Shown piece after piece: positions 33,250 through 42,593 of a stretch of DNA of 49,000 nucleotides. Numbering within the stretch: the first letter of the stretch is position 1; each line of letters begins with the position of its first letter. The stretch spans positions 1-49,000 of the forward strand of contig JBKCXU010000109.1 of NCBI GenBank assembly GCA_046316025.1, read 5' to 3'. The notes below the pieces were generated by a model. The model was not told where the DNA came from. It saw only the letters and a list, made by a program, of their open reading frames with translations, and searched no databases. The DNA is from JAJTHJ01 sp046316025 (GTDB lineage Bacteria; Pseudomonadota; Gammaproteobacteria; Burkholderiales; Burkholderiaceae_F). The position numbers and the translations under genes were made by a program.

Positions 33250-33324
33250 GGACTGGCGGTGGTCGCCTTGCCGGCGTACTGCTGACGCGCCTTGCCGGCG
33301 CGCGGCGCTTAGACTGCCGCGCCC

Positions 33325-34767
33325 ATGCAGGAACTCAGCCTCTCGTCGCTCGCGCTGACCGCGCTGCACGTGTTGACCGTGGTCGGCGTGACGTTGCGCG
33401 TCGTGCTGACGCGGCACCCGCCGGGCAGTTCGTTTGCGTGGATCGTGCTGGTGGCGACCCTGCCGCTCGCCGGCGTGGCGCTGTACCTGTTGTTCGGCGA
33501 GCGGCCCGTCGGCCGCTGGCGCGAGCGGCGGATGCGCGAGTTTCTGGTCGAGTTGCCGCGCTGGGCGGCGCGCCTGCCGCCGGTGGAGCCGGTCGCCGAC
33601 GCGCAGCCGCCCGGTGCGGCCGAACTGGCGCACCTGGCCGAGCGCGTCACGCACATGCCGCTGCTGGCCGGCACGCATCTGGAGTTGCTGGCGGACACGC
33701 AAGCGATCATGCAGCGGCTGATCGCCGACATCGACGCCGCGCGCGAATCGGTCGATCTGGAGTTCTACATCTGGCATCCCGGCGGCACCGCCGACCAGGT
33801 GCAAGCCGCGCTGGAAGCCGCCGCGCGGCGCGGCCTGCGCTGCCGGCTGCTGCTCGACGCGCAGGGCAGTAAGGCGTTCTTCCGCAGCGGCGCGCCGGCG
33901 GCGCTGCGCGCGGCGGGCGTGCGGGTGGTCGCCGCACTGCCGGTCAAGCTGTGGCAACTGCCGCTGGTGCGTGCCGACCTGCGGCTGCACCGCAAGGTCG
34001 CGGTGGTCGATGCGCGCGTGGCCTACACCGGCAGCATGAACCTCGTCGATCCACGGTACTTCAAGCAGGACGCCGGCGTGGGCGAATGGGTCGATGCGAT
34101 GACGCGGCTCGAAGGGCCGGCGGTCGCCTCGCTCGCGCTCGTGTTTGCCTACGACTGGCTGCTGCAAACCGGCGAGCCGCTCGCGCCGCACGCCGCGGTG
34201 CCCGCGCCCGCCGACGGCGGCGCGCGCGTGCTGGTGGCGCCGAGCGGCCCCGGCACCGCCGTCAACGCCAATCTGCGGCTGATCGTGGAGGCGATCAACC
34301 TCGCGCGCCGGCGCGTGCTGCTGACCACGCCTTACTTCGTGCCGGGCGAGGCACTCGCGCTGGCGTTGCAAAACGCCGCGCTGCGCGGGGTGGAAGTCCG
34401 CCTGCTGCTGCCGGAGCGCAACGACTCCAGGCTCGTGCAGTACGCCAGCCGCTGGCATTACGACGCGCTGCTGGCCGCCGGCGTGCGCGTGCTCAACTAC
34501 CGCGGCGGGCTGCTGCACACCAAGAGCATCACGGTGGACGATGCGCTGTCGCTCTTCGGCACCGTCAACCTCGACGTGCGCAGCTTGAACCTCAACTTCG
34601 AGCTGATGCTCCTGATCCTCGATGCCGACTTCACGCGCAAACTGGTGGCGCTGCAAGAAAGCTACGAGCGCGACGCGGTGCCGGTCGACCCCGCGCGCTG
34701 GGCGCAGCGCGGGCACGGTGCGCGGCTGCGCGAGGGGCTGGCGAACATGATTTCGCCGGTGCTGTAA
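33325..34767 (+). CDS. cls: Cardiolipin synthase (phospholipase D family)
   Basis: 480 residues: two N-terminal membrane helices (LTALHVLTVVGVTLRVVL and FAWIVLVATLPLAGVALYLLFGE), then two PLD repeats. The HKD motifs are LHRKVAVVDARVAYTGSMN and LHTKSITVDDALSLFGTVN. This is the arrangement of ClsA-type cardiolipin synthase, which joins two phosphatidylglycerols (or PG with another phospholipid) at the inner membrane. A strong hairpin follows the stop codon. Confidence 0.93.
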   Translation: MQELSLSSLALTALHVLTVVGVTLRVVLTRHPPGSSFAWIVLVATLPLAGVALYLLFGERPVGRWRERRMREFLVELPRWAARLPPVEPVADAQPPGAAELAHLAERVTHMPLLAGTHLELLADTQAIMQRLIADIDAARESVDLEFYIWHPGGTADQVQAALEAAARRGLRCRLLLDAQGSKAFFRSGAPAALRAAGVRVVAALPVKLWQLPLVRADLRLHRKVAVVDARVAYTGSMNLVDPRYFKQDAGVGEWVDAMTRLEGPAVASLALVFAYDWLLQTGEPLAPHAAVPAPADGGARVLVAPSGPGTAVNANLRLIVEAINLARRRVLLTTPYFVPGEALALALQNAALRGVEVRLLLPERNDSRLVQYASRWHYDALLAAGVRVLNYRGGLLHTKSITVDDALSLFGTVNLDVRSLNLNFELMLLILDADFTRKLVALQESYERDAVPVDPARWAQRGHGARLREGLANMISPVL

Positions 34768-34770
34768 AGC

Positions 34771-34796
34771 GATGGGCCGCCGCGTGGCGGCCCATC
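34771..34796. terminator. Bidirectional hairpin terminator between convergent genes
   Basis: GATGGGCCGCC, loop GCGT, GGCGGCCCATC: a perfect 11-bp GC-rich stem located between the stop codons of cls (34767) and the convergent gene ending at 34805. There is no long U-run on either side. Confidence 0.75.
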
Positions 34797-34804
34797 TACC
34801 GCGT

Positions 34805-36655
34805 TCAGTCCTTGCAGAACGTCACATAGTTGGTGTGCCCGGAGTCGTCGGTCTCGCCATCGGTGAGCATCCGGCGAGTGGTGAGCGAAACCAGATACGA
34901 GCAGGCCGGCCAGGTCGAGATATCCAGGTGCTGGGTGCCCGCGGCGCCGCGCGGCGTGGTGCCGCTGGGCAGCGCCGGCACACCGCCAGGGATGCTGGCG
35001 GCCGTCGAGATGCCCAGGCTCCAGGCAGCGAGCAACTCGTGGTCGGTCGTGTACTGAATGTCGAGCGCATTGCTCAGCCCCGAACAGGCGGTGTTGCCCG
35101 GCCCGCTGAATTGCAACAGCCCAAGCAGGTTTACGTCCGACCAGTTGTTGACGAGCAGGCGCTCCAGCTCGTTGGTCAGCGTGGGCGTGGCGCCGGTGGC
35201 ACCGGTCGTCGGCTCGGCCTGGAACACGATGCGCACCAGCTTGCCGCTCTGCGGCGAGGCGACCACGTTGCCGGCGCCGCTACCGGGCGCGGCACCACCG
35301 GGGACGACCGTGTTGGAGTCCAGCCGCAGCAGCGGCCCGGAGAAGCCGCCGTTGGTGGCGCTTGGATCGATCGGCACCCAGCCTTGCGCATCGGGCACCA
35401 TGATCGCGGGTGGGATCGGCCCCCAGGAAACGTTGGGCGGCAGCGCGGGCGCCGGTGTCGGCGGCGCGACCGTCCCCGGCGGGGCGCCAAAGGGCGCGAC
35501 GTAAATGTCCTGCGCGGTGACCACCGGCGCCGGCGTACCGGAGACGTTCCACACGATCGGCCGCGTGCCGACCTTGACCGCGACGATCTGCGCTGCGGTG
35601 ACCGGTTGCAGTCCGCCGCCGCCACCGCCCAGCACTTCGACCAGAAAGCGGTAGCGCATCGCCGGCCCGCCGGTGGGGTACAGCGCCGGGCAATCGCCCA
35701 CGAGCTTCAAGCCGCCAAAGAAGCCGTAGCCCGGCCCGCCGTGGGCGCCCGGGAAGCCGAACGGCACGGCATGCGTGCTACGACCGTCGGTCAGGTGATT
35801 GATGTCCGAGTAGATGCCGAAGTCGCCCACCCGCGTGAACCAGGCGTGCGTGACCACCGGCGCCTGCTTGACGCACAGTTCGACGCAGAAGCAGTTGCCG
35901 ACGTTCTCGCGGCCCGGATCGCGGCCGCGCGAGGGCGGCTCGGCGAGCAGCACGGTGCCCGAGGGCGTTTCGACCTTGAAGTACACATCGGGGCCGCCGT
36001 AGAGCTCGAGGTTCAGGCCCAGGATGTCCTTGCGAAAGTCCGCGCCCACGTAGTCGATGCGGAACTTGCCGCTGCCGTCGGTAAAGCCCGTGCCGAGCGG
36101 GTCGTCTTGCAGCCAGTCGCGGTCGAACGCACCGACCTTGACGCCGGCCACCGGCGCGCCGCCGTCGCACACCGTCACCCGGCCGCAGATCACCCAGGCG
36201 TCGAAGCGCGCGCGCACCAGGCACCAATAGCGCGCCGACAGGCATTCCGCCCACGCGGCCTGCATGCCCTGCTCGCTGCGCCGCCATTGCGGCTGCACCA
36301 CCGTCACCGAGAACTGCACGGGCCGCGGCGGCGTGGGCGTGGGCTTGCCGTGCGGCACGGTGCCGCAGTAGACATCGATCTCGAAGGCCTCGCCCGCGTA
36401 CTTCTGCGCGTCACCCAGCAGCGCGGTAAAGCGGCCGTCGGCATCGGTCGCGAACTCGCCCAGCAACGCACCCTGCTTGGCCTGCACCTGATCGTCGGTC
36501 AGCAGCGCGAAAGTGTCCTTGGTGCTCGCCACGGCGAGCGCCGTGACGTTCTGCTCGCGCCGCGTCCGGTACAGGCGCACGGTGACATTGGCGAGCGGCT
36601 CGGAGCAATCGCCGCACAAATAGCCGCACAGGCGGCCGTCGAAGCGGTAGTTCAT
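34805..36655 (-). CDS. Large Cys-containing protein with carboxypeptidase-regulatory-like regions, unknown
   Basis: 616 residues from the ATG at 36655, with GGGAGGACAC upstream. No signal peptide. Two N-terminal segments resemble the CarboxypepD-reg/transthyretin-like fold: LCGYLCGDCSEPLANVTVRLYR..FATDADGRFTALL and VICGRVTVCDGGAPVAGVKVGAFDRD..TDGSGKFRIDYVGADF. Next come a Cys-containing FCVELCVKQAP segment, a Gly/Pro-rich middle, and a C-terminal domain ending in SYLVSLTTRRMLTDGETDDSGHTNYVTFCKD. Repeated Cys and beta-sandwich signals suggest a structural or adhesive protein, but I do not recognise the family. It stands alone between a terminator and a 470-base gap. Confidence 0.65.
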   Translation of the reverse strand: MNYRFDGRLCGYLCGDCSEPLANVTVRLYRTRREQNVTALAVASTKDTFALLTDDQVQAKQGALLGEFATDADGRFTALLGDAQKYAGEAFEIDVYCGTVPHGKPTPTPPRPVQFSVTVVQPQWRRSEQGMQAAWAECLSARYWCLVRARFDAWVICGRVTVCDGGAPVAGVKVGAFDRDWLQDDPLGTGFTDGSGKFRIDYVGADFRKDILGLNLELYGGPDVYFKVETPSGTVLLAEPPSRGRDPGRENVGNCFCVELCVKQAPVVTHAWFTRVGDFGIYSDINHLTDGRSTHAVPFGFPGAHGGPGYGFFGGLKLVGDCPALYPTGGPAMRYRFLVEVLGGGGGGLQPVTAAQIVAVKVGTRPIVWNVSGTPAPVVTAQDIYVAPFGAPPGTVAPPTPAPALPPNVSWGPIPPAIMVPDAQGWVPIDPSATNGGFSGPLLRLDSNTVVPGGAAPGSGAGNVVASPQSGKLVRIVFQAEPTTGATGATPTLTNELERLLVNNWSDVNLLGLLQFSGPGNTACSGLSNALDIQYTTDHELLAAWSLGISTAASIPGGVPALPSGTTPRGAAGTQHLDISTWPACSYLVSLTTRRMLTDGETDDSGHTNYVTFCKD

Positions 36656-37004
36656 GTGTCCTCCCGGAGTTGGGTTAATGACGCTCGCGAGGCGCGCCTC
36701 GAGAAGCGCCACCGCCGTGTTTTTGGTCGACGAGTCGTCGGGTTGTCGCGGTGAGGATCAGTGTCTGCCCGACTGCGCGCCGACGTAAGGCCGCGATCGC
36801 GGGAGAAGCGTCCCGCGCATCGGGGGCGCGGGTTTGCGCCACCCCATACGCACCCCTCGTGTCGTGCGCGAGGCGTTGTTTTCGACGCCGCTCGAGCACA
36901 ACCGCAGAGGCGCTGGATCGTGGAGAAGTGGGCGCCGCGTAAGCCTCCGTCGAGATGCAAAGTTCTCGACCAAGGATCGCCAAAGTCGCTTGCTACAGGC
37001 CGAC
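36656..37004. other. Gene-free region upstream of the large unknown protein
   Basis: About 350 bases. Open frames on both strands give Arg-rich peptides without ribosome sites or family features. It should hold the promoter of the gene at 34805-36655. Short inverted repeats are present (for example GGCGTT..AACGCC-like near 36860), but none has the form of a terminator or known RNA. Confidence 0.5.
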
Positions 37005-37127
37005 TCAGCAGCCGCTCACCCACTGGGTTCGCAGCACTTTCTTCTTATCCACAAGAGTTCCCGTAAGCGTCAGTTCCACGTCGTAGCTGGTCCAGCAACA
37101 CTTGTCGACCGACGCCCAAACGCCTCG

Positions 37128-37724
37128 TTAGTCTTTCTCGTAGCAACTGGTGTCGGTGACGCTGTAGACCACGGCGGCGCGCAGCTTTTCACCCCGATAG
37201 GAATCCGAGCGGACATAGCCGGGTAGTTCGGCGTTGCCTTGCGGCGATCGGATCACGCGCGTACCCGTCGGCACCAGGTCGTGCGCCTTGTCCGCAAACC
37301 ATAGGCGGGGGCGGTCGCCAACCGATGCAAAGGTCGTCTCGTCCTGGAAGTAAACGCAGAGATCGCTGCAGTCGCCATTGGCCCCACACGGCAGCCCTCC
37401 CTCCACGTAGGGCTTCCGTGCCGCCGTGTCAGGTTCGGGCGGTGCCAAGTCCATCAGGTACTCGCACGCGACGAACCCGTGGAGCACATCAGCGGACGTG
37501 CGACGCACGCGGACCTCACAGAACTCTGGATTGGCAGAGACGGCTACAAGCGTTACGGCCGTGGCTCGCGGCAGACGCGTAATGACCTGCCCCTCCAGTG
37601 ACGGCGTTACGCGCACGTTGAGGTTGCTCGCCGAGACCCACCGCAGTTGTTCGAGCGGCGTCTCCTCCGCACTGGCGAGCGAAGCAGCGAAGATCGTCGC
37701 GAGAAGAATGAGGGAGCGTTTCAT
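37128..37724 (-). CDS. Exported SH3b-domain protein
   Basis: 198 residues from the ATG at 37724 (GAGG upstream). The signal peptide is 1-19 (LILLATIFAASLASA). A bacterial SH3 domain follows: LRWVSASNLNVRVTPSLEGQVITRLPRATAVTLVAVS..FCEVRV..HGFVACEYL. The rest has Cys-rich CGANGDCSDLC. It is paralogous in its SH3b part to the next gene upstream. Beyond its TAA stop the same frame stays open for 40 codons with protein-like content, so the stop may be premature. Confidence 0.72.
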   Translation of the reverse strand: MKRSLILLATIFAASLASAEETPLEQLRWVSASNLNVRVTPSLEGQVITRLPRATAVTLVAVSANPEFCEVRVRRTSADVLHGFVACEYLMDLAPPEPDTAARKPYVEGGLPCGANGDCSDLCVYFQDETTFASVGDRPRLWFADKAHDLVPTGTRVIRSPQGNAELPGYVRSDSYRGEKLRAAVVYSVTDTSCYEKD

Positions 37725-37936
37725 GATTACCTCGGCGCGGATTCGACGGCAGCGAACGTATACCGTAAGCATGAGAGTTCTATGAAGAGTCAAAGAAACC
37801 TGAATGAAGCGGCGGCGCCGTTCCTGATCGCTCCAGGTGGCGGGTCAACTCAAGCCGATTGCGGCTGTGCTGACCGCAAAGTAAGTGGCGGCGCCCTTCG
37901 CTGCTCAGCACGTTAGGCTGCTTACGCCGCGTGCAT
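37725..37936. other. Intergenic region between the SH3b genes
   Basis: 212 bases with a GTGCTGA/TCAGCAC hairpin just after the upstream SH3b gene and a GCCTAAC heptamer. No gene is seen. It should hold the promoter of the shorter SH3b gene. Confidence 0.45.
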
Positions 37937-39544
37937 TCAGCAGCCACAGCCAAAGCCGTAAAAATCATGCGCGACGATGTACCACTGCCCCGCGTAGTTC
38001 ATAAAGTAGACGCGGCGATGGGGGAAGTCGTCGACGACGTTGTCCAGATGCACGATGTTGGTCGGCCCGATGCCCTCCCACACGGCGGCGTCGGGAATGC
38101 CGTCGCCGTCGATGTCGAACTGAACCAATGTCGCCGACTTGAAGCTGGTGATTTCCGGGTTCAGCGGGTACTCGGACTGCCATGCCTTGGCGGTCCGCAC
38201 GGTGGGTGGTGTGCGCGCATAAAAGCGAAACATGACCGGATCGCCCGCAGTGAACGACTTGCGGTCCGCTTTGGCTCCGCGCTCTGTTGCTACGACGACA
38301 GCATTCGAATCGCTGAACGTGAACCCGTCGACGTAGTCGGCGCACATACTGTCCATCTCCAGCGCGTCCGCGACATGGTTGTTCTGCACTAGGGTTTCGA
38401 AGGCGACGTTCATCTGTCCGCGCCGCGTGAGGCTGACGCGGTAGATCGGCGCCCTCAGTTGAGTGGTGGTGGCCGCTACGTCCCACAGACCTGGCACCAA
38501 GCGCTCGCCTCCGGCCGGTTCCGCGCCGACCAGGATCACGCCCCGCTCGAAGGTGGCGCCCACCGGTATCTGCCAGCGCGCCGATACGTCCCATTGAGTG
38601 GCCTGAATAGGCAGCGTCTCCGCTAGGCCTTTGAAGTACGACGGCGCCGGCGCACGCAAAGGCAAGGATTGCAAGGCCGCGAGCGGCAGCCCGTTTAGGC
38701 CGTTCGGCACGTTGTCCGCGGGCATTTGCCCCGCTTGCAACACTGCCAAGGGCAGCATGTCGGCGGGCCAGCTTCGGCCCCAGTCCGGGTTCTCCGGCGG
38801 GATGACCCCGGCACCGAGTCGAGCTTTCATCTTCTCGTATTCCGGCACCTGGGGCAGTACGATCTGTGGTGCGCGCAGGTCGATTCCTTCAAGCGAACGC
38901 TGCCGGCCCAGTTGGCGCCCATAAGCTAGAAGGTGCCGCATGCCGGGTTGCAGCCAAAATGCTTTGTACGGGTCGTATTGCGGATTCGGTTCACCGTTCG
39001 GCAGTGAGGCCACGGCGACAACGTTTGCGTCGAGCGGTTCGGGGCTCAGAAACCGGCAAGCGACGAAACCCCGGAGCGAGGGCACGTCCGCTCGAACCTC
39101 GCAGAAACCGTTTTCGCGGGCCTGCGCGATCCACTCGACACGACGATTTAGCGTCAGACGCGCAACTATCGGTGCATCCAGTGCCGGCTTGGCGCGCAGA
39201 TTGACGCCCTCGCCGTTTACCCAGCGGCTGTTCGCCGGTAGGGAAGTACCGCGGTCCGGCGGGGGCACCAAAGCCAGAAACTCGCAAGCAACGAAGCCGC
39301 GCCACTTCGACGCAGCCGCTACGTTGGCATCGACTTCGCAGAAACTCGACTCGTTCACGACTCGTACAAGGGCCACTTCCGCTCCGCGGTGAAGCCGGGC
39401 AACGATCTGCCCGCTGGGCACTGGCGCCGCGCGCAGATTGACGTCGTTGGCGGAAATCCATCGCATCTTTTCGGGCGGAGCGTCCGCGGCGCAAGCAAGC
39501 GTAGAAGCGCAGGCGAGAGAAAGAATCACCGGTCGCAGGTTCAT
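37937..39544 (-). CDS. Exported protein with two SH3b domains and a C-terminal beta domain
   Basis: 535 residues. The signal peptide is 1-20 (ILSLACASTLACAADA). Two SH3b repeats follow: MRWISANDVNLRAAPVPSGQIVARLHRG..FCEVDA..RGFVACEFL and SRWVNGEGVNLRAKPALDAPIVARLTLN..FCEVRA..RGFVACRFL. A long linker and a C-terminal beta-rich domain come next, with FDIDGDGIPDAAVWEG (a Ca2+-loop-like Asp pattern) and the end FYGFGCGC. SH3b domains often bind peptidoglycan, so a periplasmic envelope role is possible. The C-terminal domain is not recognised. Confidence 0.72.
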   Translation of the reverse strand: MNLRPVILSLACASTLACAADAPPEKMRWISANDVNLRAAPVPSGQIVARLHRGAEVALVRVVNESSFCEVDANVAAASKWRGFVACEFLALVPPPDRGTSLPANSRWVNGEGVNLRAKPALDAPIVARLTLNRRVEWIAQARENGFCEVRADVPSLRGFVACRFLSPEPLDANVVAVASLPNGEPNPQYDPYKAFWLQPGMRHLLAYGRQLGRQRSLEGIDLRAPQIVLPQVPEYEKMKARLGAGVIPPENPDWGRSWPADMLPLAVLQAGQMPADNVPNGLNGLPLAALQSLPLRAPAPSYFKGLAETLPIQATQWDVSARWQIPVGATFERGVILVGAEPAGGERLVPGLWDVAATTTQLRAPIYRVSLTRRGQMNVAFETLVQNNHVADALEMDSMCADYVDGFTFSDSNAVVVATERGAKADRKSFTAGDPVMFRFYARTPPTVRTAKAWQSEYPLNPEITSFKSATLVQFDIDGDGIPDAAVWEGIGPTNIVHLDNVVDDFPHRRVYFMNYAGQWYIVAHDFYGFGCGC

Positions 39545-39660
39545 GATCGGACTCCGTTGTTGCTTTGATTGGCACGAAGCCTAGGCAAAGACCGTGGAAC
39601 CACGATGCTGAACTGATGAACATTGTGTGAAGGCGAGTTCGCCTAAGCCGGTCTCGGCGT

Positions 39661-42351
39661 TCATGCCAACCCATAGCGCCCGATCACCCAGGTCTTGACC
39701 CACTGCGTCAGCCCGAGGTACGCGATCAGGATCGCGAGCAGGATCGGCCAATAGCCGGCCGGCAGCGGCACGAAGCCAAGCGCGCCCGCGAAGTGCGAAT
39801 ACGGCAGCCACACGCCGACCGCGCAGATCGCGAGCGTGGTCGCCAAGAGCGGCACACTGGGCCGGCTGTGCACGAAGGGGATGCCGCCGGTGCGCAGCAC
39901 ATGCACGATCAGCGTCTGCGACAGCAGCGACTCGACAAACCAGCCGGTCTGGAGCAGGTTAGGGTTGCCCCAGGCGCCGAAGACGTAAATCATCGTCGCG
40001 AAGGTCGCGTAGTCGAAGATCGAACTGACCGGCCCGATGGCCAACATGAAGCGGCCGATGTTGGCGATGTCCCAGCGGCGCTGACGCTCGGTGTATTCGG
40101 CGTCCACGCTGTCGGTGGCGACGGCCGTCTGCGAGAAGTCGTAGATCAGGTTATTGAGCAGCACCTGCACCGGCGCCAGCGGCAGAAAGGGCAGAAAAGC
40201 CGAAGCGCCCAGCACGCTCACCATGTTGCCGAAGTTGCTGCTGGCAGTGATCTTGATTTACTTCATGATGTTGCCGAAGACGCGGCGCCCCTCGCGCACG
40301 CCTCCTTCGAGCACCAGCAGGCTCTTTTCCAACAGGATGATGTCGGCCGACTCCTTGGCGATATCGACCGCGGTGTCCACCGAGATGCCGACATCCGCCG
40401 CCTTCAACGCCGGCCCGTCGTTGATGCCGTCGCCGAGAAAACCCACCGCATGCCCGCGCCGGTGCAGCGCGGCGATCACGTGCGCCTTTTGCTGCGGCGC
40501 CAGCTTGGCGAAAACGGTGGTGTGCTCGACCAGGGCGTCGAGCTCGGCATCGGACAACGCATCGAGCGTGCCGCCGAGCGCGATCGCCTGCACATCCAAG
40601 CCCACGTCCCGGCAGATCTTGCGGGTGACAACCTCGTTGTCGCCGGTCAGCACCTTGACCGTCACGCCGCTGTCGGCCAGCGCCTTCAAGGCCGCGGACG
40701 CACTCTCCTTGGGCGGGTCGAGGAAGGCGATGTAGCCGATCAGCACGAGCTCGCTTTCGTCGGCCACGCTGTAGCTCGGCTGGCCGACCGGCACCTCCTT
40801 GCAGGCCACCGCGATCACGCGGAAGCCGTCTTCGTTCAGTTCGCGCACCACATCTTGCAGTTCACCCAGGTGGTCGGGGCCGACCGGCGTGCGGCCCGCG
40901 CTGCGTTCGGCCGAGGTGCAGCGGCTAAACACTTCCTCGACCGCGCCCTTGCAGATCAGCAGATGGCGGCCGTCGTCCTCGGCCACGATCACCGACTTGC
41001 GGCGGCGCAGGAAGTCGAACGGAATCTCGTCGATCTTCACGTAGCGGTGCGTCTCGTGCAGGTCGCGATGCACCTCGACGTGCGACAACACCGCCACATC
41101 GAGGAGGTTTTTCAGCCCCGACTGGTAGTAGCTGTTCAGGTAGGCCAGTTGCAGCACGTGCTCGCTCTCGTTGCCCTCGATATCGACGTGCTTTTCCAGG
41201 ATCACGCGGTCCTGCGTCAGCGCGCCGGTCTTGTCGGTGCACAGCACGTCCATTGCTCCGAAGTTCTGGATCGAATTCAGCCGCTTGACGATCGCCTTCT
41301 TGCGCGCCATCGCCAGCGCGCCCTTGGCGAGGTTGATGGTGACGATCATCGGCAGCATCTCGGGCTCCAGACCGACGGCCACCGAGACCGCGAACAGAAA
41401 CGCCTCCAACCAGTTGCCCTTGGTCAGGCCGTTAATCAGAAACACCAGCGGCACCATCACCGCCATGAAGCGGATCATCAGCCAAAAGAAGCCATTGATG
41501 CCGCGGTCGAAGCTCGTCAACTCGCGCGCGCCGGCGACCGTCTGCGCGATGGCGCCGAAGCTCGTCGCGCCACCGGTGGCGAGCACCAGCGCCTGCGCGC
41601 TGCCGCTGACCACGTTGCTGCCCGTGAAGGCGATGTTCGGAAAATCCGTCACGCCCGCCGGCGCGGCGCAGGCGGCGGCGAACTTCTCCACCGGCAGCGA
41701 CTCGCCGGTCAACGCCGCCTGGTTGATAAACAAGTCGCAGGCCGCGAGCAGCCGAACGTCCGCCGGCACCATGTCGCCGGCCAACAGCAACACCACGTCG
41801 CCGCGCGCCAGCCGCGCCAGCGGAATCTCCAGCTTCTGCGGCGGCTGCACGTTCAGTTGCACCGGAAAATGCTGCATCACCTCGGCCGGAATCGCCTTGC
41901 GCTTGTCGCGCCGCAGGACGGTCGCCGTGGTGTGCACCAGCGCGCGCAACTGCTGCGCCGCGCGGTTGGAGCGGAACTCCTGCAAGAACGACAGCAGCAC
42001 GGACAGCGCTACCATCACGGTGATGAGGATGGCGCCGCGCACCTCGCCGGTCAGCTCGGCGACGACGGCGAGCACCAACAGCAGCAGCGACAAGGGACTG
42101 GCGAGCAGTTCCAGCAGCCGCAGCCAGGCCGGCTTGGGCTTTTCCTGCGCGACGACGTTTTCGCCGTAGCGCTCGAAGCGCTCCAGGGACTCGCTCTCAG
42201 TCAGCCCTTCGTCAGTGGAGTCGAAGCACGCGAGCGCCGCTTCGGGCGTGAGCACGGCCACCTCGCGCAGCAGCGACGGCGCCGCCACCATGCCAGCGCG
42301 CGTGGCCGGCTTGCGGAACAGCGGGAACAGCGCCTTGAGGTTGAAGTCCAT
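39661..42351 (-). pseudogene. mgtA: MgtA-type Mg2+ P-type ATPase interrupted by in-frame TAA
   Basis: The frame encodes an 896-codon P-type IIIB ATPase: N-terminal ESLERFERYGENVVAQEKP, actuator LTGESLPVEK, membrane motif GLEPEMLP, phosphorylation site LCTDKTGALT (Asp373), hinge FLGDGINDGPALKAADVG, and the C-terminal membrane helices. Codon 698 (40258-40260) is TAA where the family has Tyr in KYIKITASSNFGN; the text resumes in the same frame to 39661. As annotated by stop codons it would split into a 697-residue piece and a C-terminal piece holding the last helices. The usual DKTGTLT is DKTGALT here. Mg2+ import would be lost unless the stop is an error or is read through. Confidence 0.88.
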
Positions 42352-42593
42352 CGGCGGCCCGGTCGGGCCGCGTCGGCCCGAAGAAGCTCACCGAAGTGCT
42401 ACGCCGCGCGCTGCGTCAATGGCTTGCTCGAAGGCCAGTCCCTGCACTCACCGCATCCCATGAGCACGGGGTCGCAGCGCCGCGGCGCCAGCCGACGATA
42501 ATTGAGCGCCCGACCATACCGTTCTACGCACCAGTGCTCCGCCACTGGACTTCATTGCCCGTTGCGTTCTGGCTGTTGGGCATCGCTCGCGCC

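Noticed and set aside
37780..37920. Possible integron attC site after the two-SH3b gene (GCCTAAC followed by a GTGCTGA..TCAGCAC stem)
   Set aside because: The inverse core-like heptamer is present, but no GTTRRRY partner completes the site at the other end of the stem, neither gene is followed by a second site, and no integrase gene is in view.
40258..40260. TAA recoded as Tyr in this organism
   Set aside because: Several intact genes here, such as bufA, cls, the SoxX-like gene and the reductase, end at TAA in positions where their families end, so general reassignment is not credible.
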